Source: Actinomycetota bacterium (GTDB lineage: Bacteria; Actinomycetota; Acidimicrobiia; Acidimicrobiales; Ilumatobacteraceae). From it: a DNA stretch of 64,000 bases. The notes under the pieces were generated by a model, which saw only the letters and a program-made list of their open reading frames with translations, had not been told where the DNA came from and did not search any database. This document shows, one piece after another, positions 62,538-64,000 of this stretch (within the stretch, counting starts at the first letter, position 1; the number at the start of each line of letters is the position of its first letter). The stretch lies in contig WLIV01000002.1 of assembly GCA_009702045.1 (NCBI GenBank), forward strand, positions 62,001-126,000. The letters are read 5' to 3'. Position numbers and translations under genes: made by a program.

Positions 62538-63928
62538 CCACCACATCCTCGGGACGCCGCAGGGTGCTGGGCACGATCACCGAACCGGCCCGCCAGATCG
62601 ACGTCATCCACGACACCGACGTACTCGTCGTCGGCTCTGGCCCGGCGGGCCTCGCAGCAGCGCTCGCGGCCGCGCGGGCCGGTGTGCAGGTCACGCTCGT
62701 CGAACGCTTCGGTTGCTACGGCGGCAACATCACCACCGTCGGCGTGGAAGGTCTGGCGTGGTACCGCCACGAGCAGACCATCGAAGCCAACGGCATCGGC
62801 CGCGAGTACGAGACCCGTGCGCACGCGATGGGTGCGGCAGTGCCCGAGAGCCAGTCGCAGTCGTACGAGCTGGATGCCGAGGGTTTCAAGGTGGTGGCCG
62901 ATGTGCTGGTCGCCGAGGCCGGTGTCGAGGGCATGCTGCACCGCTCGTTCGTCGCGCCGATCTTGGACGGCGACGACGTCGTCGGCATCATCACCGAGTC
63001 GAAAGCCGGCCGCGAGGCCATCCGCGCCCGACGAGTGATCGACTGCACCGGCGACGCCGATGTGGCCCACCGCGCGGGTGCGCCGACCCACCTGACGCCG
63101 CGCGAGCAGACGATGGCCGCCTCAGTGATGTTCCATCTGGCGGGAGTGGACAAGCGCCGGTTCATGGACGGTGTCGCCGCCGACCCGCAGACCTACAAGG
63201 ACTGGGCCAGCGGCGGTTGGGACATCGAGACCGCCGGCAAAGAGGACGACATGTTCTCACCGTTCCTGTTGAAGCCGTTCCGCTCGGCGATCGACGCTGG
63301 AATCATCCCGGCGCACCTCACCACCATCGCCGGCACGTGGGGCGCGATCCACGACTCGGGTGAGTTGACCTACATGAACCTGGTGCACCTCGACGGCATC
63401 GATGGCACCGACCCCGACGACCTCACTCGTGGCGAGATCGAAGGACGACGCCAGGCGATGCACGCGATCGAAGCGCTGCGCCGCTACACCCCCGGGTGCG
63501 AGCAGGCACGCCTGCGCAACTTCGGGATGACCCTCGGCATCCGTGATTCACGCAAGATCGAGGCGGTCTACGACATGACCGAACACGATGTTCGCGAGCA
63601 GGCAAGGTTCGACGACTCGATCGGCATCTTCCCCGAGTTCCTCGATGGCTACGGCATCCTGATCCTGCCCACCACCGGCCGCTACTTCGCGCTCCCCTAT
63701 CGCAACTTGCTGCCGCAACGGGTGGGCAACCTGCTGGTGGCCGGACGGTCATCCGGCGGCGATCGAATCTCGCACGCAGCCACGCGCAACATGGGCTGCT
63801 GCGCTGTGCTGGGCCAAGGCGCCGGTATCGCTGCGGCCGTCTCGCTACACGATGGCGTCGGACTGCGCGAGGTCTCCATCACGCGGGTGCAGGCCGAGTT
63901 GCAGCGCCAAGGCGTCCGCTACACCTGA
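62534..63928 (+). CDS. FAD-dependent oxidoreductase
   Basis: 464 aa. DVLVVGSGPAGLAAALAAARAG is the FAD dinucleotide fold, VTLVERFGCYGGNIT binds the ribityl/adenine, VIDCTGDADVAHRAGA is the second FAD motif and LVAGRSSGGDRISHAATRNMGCCAVLGQGAG closes the site. It belongs to the FAD_oxidored group; substrate unknown. ATG 62534 overlaps the upstream stop as ATGA, so it is in the smpB operon. Confidence 0.85.
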   Translation: MTTTSSGRRRVLGTITEPARQIDVIHDTDVLVVGSGPAGLAAALAAARAGVQVTLVERFGCYGGNITTVGVEGLAWYRHEQTIEANGIGREYETRAHAMGAAVPESQSQSYELDAEGFKVVADVLVAEAGVEGMLHRSFVAPILDGDDVVGIITESKAGREAIRARRVIDCTGDADVAHRAGAPTHLTPREQTMAASVMFHLAGVDKRRFMDGVAADPQTYKDWASGGWDIETAGKEDDMFSPFLLKPFRSAIDAGIIPAHLTTIAGTWGAIHDSGELTYMNLVHLDGIDGTDPDDLTRGEIEGRRQAMHAIEALRRYTPGCEQARLRNFGMTLGIRDSRKIEAVYDMTEHDVREQARFDDSIGIFPEFLDGYGILILPTTGRYFALPYRNLLPQRVGNLLVAGRSSGGDRISHAATRNMGCCAVLGQGAGIAAAVSLHDGVGLREVSITRVQAELQRQGVRYT

Positions 63929-64000
63929 GCCGCGTCCCATGCCTCGCGGTAGCACCGCCCCCGGCAGCACCGCGTTTGAAGGCTCCCCCGCACTCCGTGC

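Noticed and set aside
63929-64000. A gene starting at ATG 63941
   Set aside because: The frame closes after 12 codons; the last 72 bases hold nothing I can support.

Overview
The window is a compact, GC-rich stretch of bacterial chromosome. I find 64 protein genes and one tRNA-like gene, almost all separated by fewer than 200 bases. Gene content points to Actinomycetota. It has the NucS mismatch endonuclease, the fused 2-oxoglutarate decarboxylase/dehydrogenase Kgd, a GTP-dependent PEP carboxykinase, F420-type LLM oxidoreductases, a WhiG-type sigma factor, the Mec/CysM pair and a PIG-L amidase. The class is probably Acidimicrobiia, which is my inference. I see no insertion sequence, prophage, CRISPR array or rRNA.

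Layout. Positions 1-2952 hold recG (cut by the window edge), a DAK2/FakA-type kinase, and divergent rpmB with a cold-shock-like gene. pckG follows, then a five-gene minus-strand operon (4964-8612: CoA racemase, PIG-L hydrolase, histidine phosphatase, lipoprotein, membrane protein). From 8677 to 18090 are an M23 lipoprotein, an alpha/beta hydrolase, an LLM oxidoreductase, a PH-domain protein, a compact UvrD-like helicase, exonuclease III, a NYN-S1 RNase-like protein, a HAD hydrolase and a polytopic membrane protein. kgd occupies 18091-21675. Positions 21812-24313 hold a cupredoxin lipoprotein and a siroheme/sulfate-assimilation block (precorrin-2 dehydrogenase, cysH, cobA). Next come a PuuD-like membrane protein, ettA, cysQ, a UbiB-type kinase, nucS and manA.

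Positions 32434-45562 (minus strand) carry the conserved actinobacterial order comM, dprA, xerC, whiG, M23 protein, rpsB, tsf, pyrH, frr, cdsA, dxr, site-2 protease, ispG, plus a nucleoside-phosphorylase-like gene. Positions 45743-49740 hold a lipoprotein, a Tat-exported protein, clpP, a beta-carbonic anhydrase and a DUF222-HNH protein. Positions 49805-53369 form a small regulated module: two PLP-dependent enzymes overlapping by one base, a perfect palindrome over their promoter, and a divergent SufR-like Cys-rich regulator. A tRNA-like gene with a UAG anticodon at 54082 abuts an LLM gene. The remainder (rdgB, rph, murI, an EamA transporter, a sortase with an N-terminal beta-repeat region, cysM, mec, smpB, a DDAH-like enzyme, an FAD oxidoreductase) matches the mycobacterial mec-cysO-cysM-murI-rph-rdgB neighbourhood, but cysO is absent.

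Expression. About twenty genes have a TAnnnT hexamer ending 6-9 bases before an ATG or GTG with no Shine-Dalgarno sequence. This is the arrangement of leaderless actinobacterial mRNAs, and I used it to choose many starts. Several divergent pairs share promoters of 25-45 bases. Many convergent pairs meet within 0-3 bases, three of them sharing one CTAG for both stop codons.
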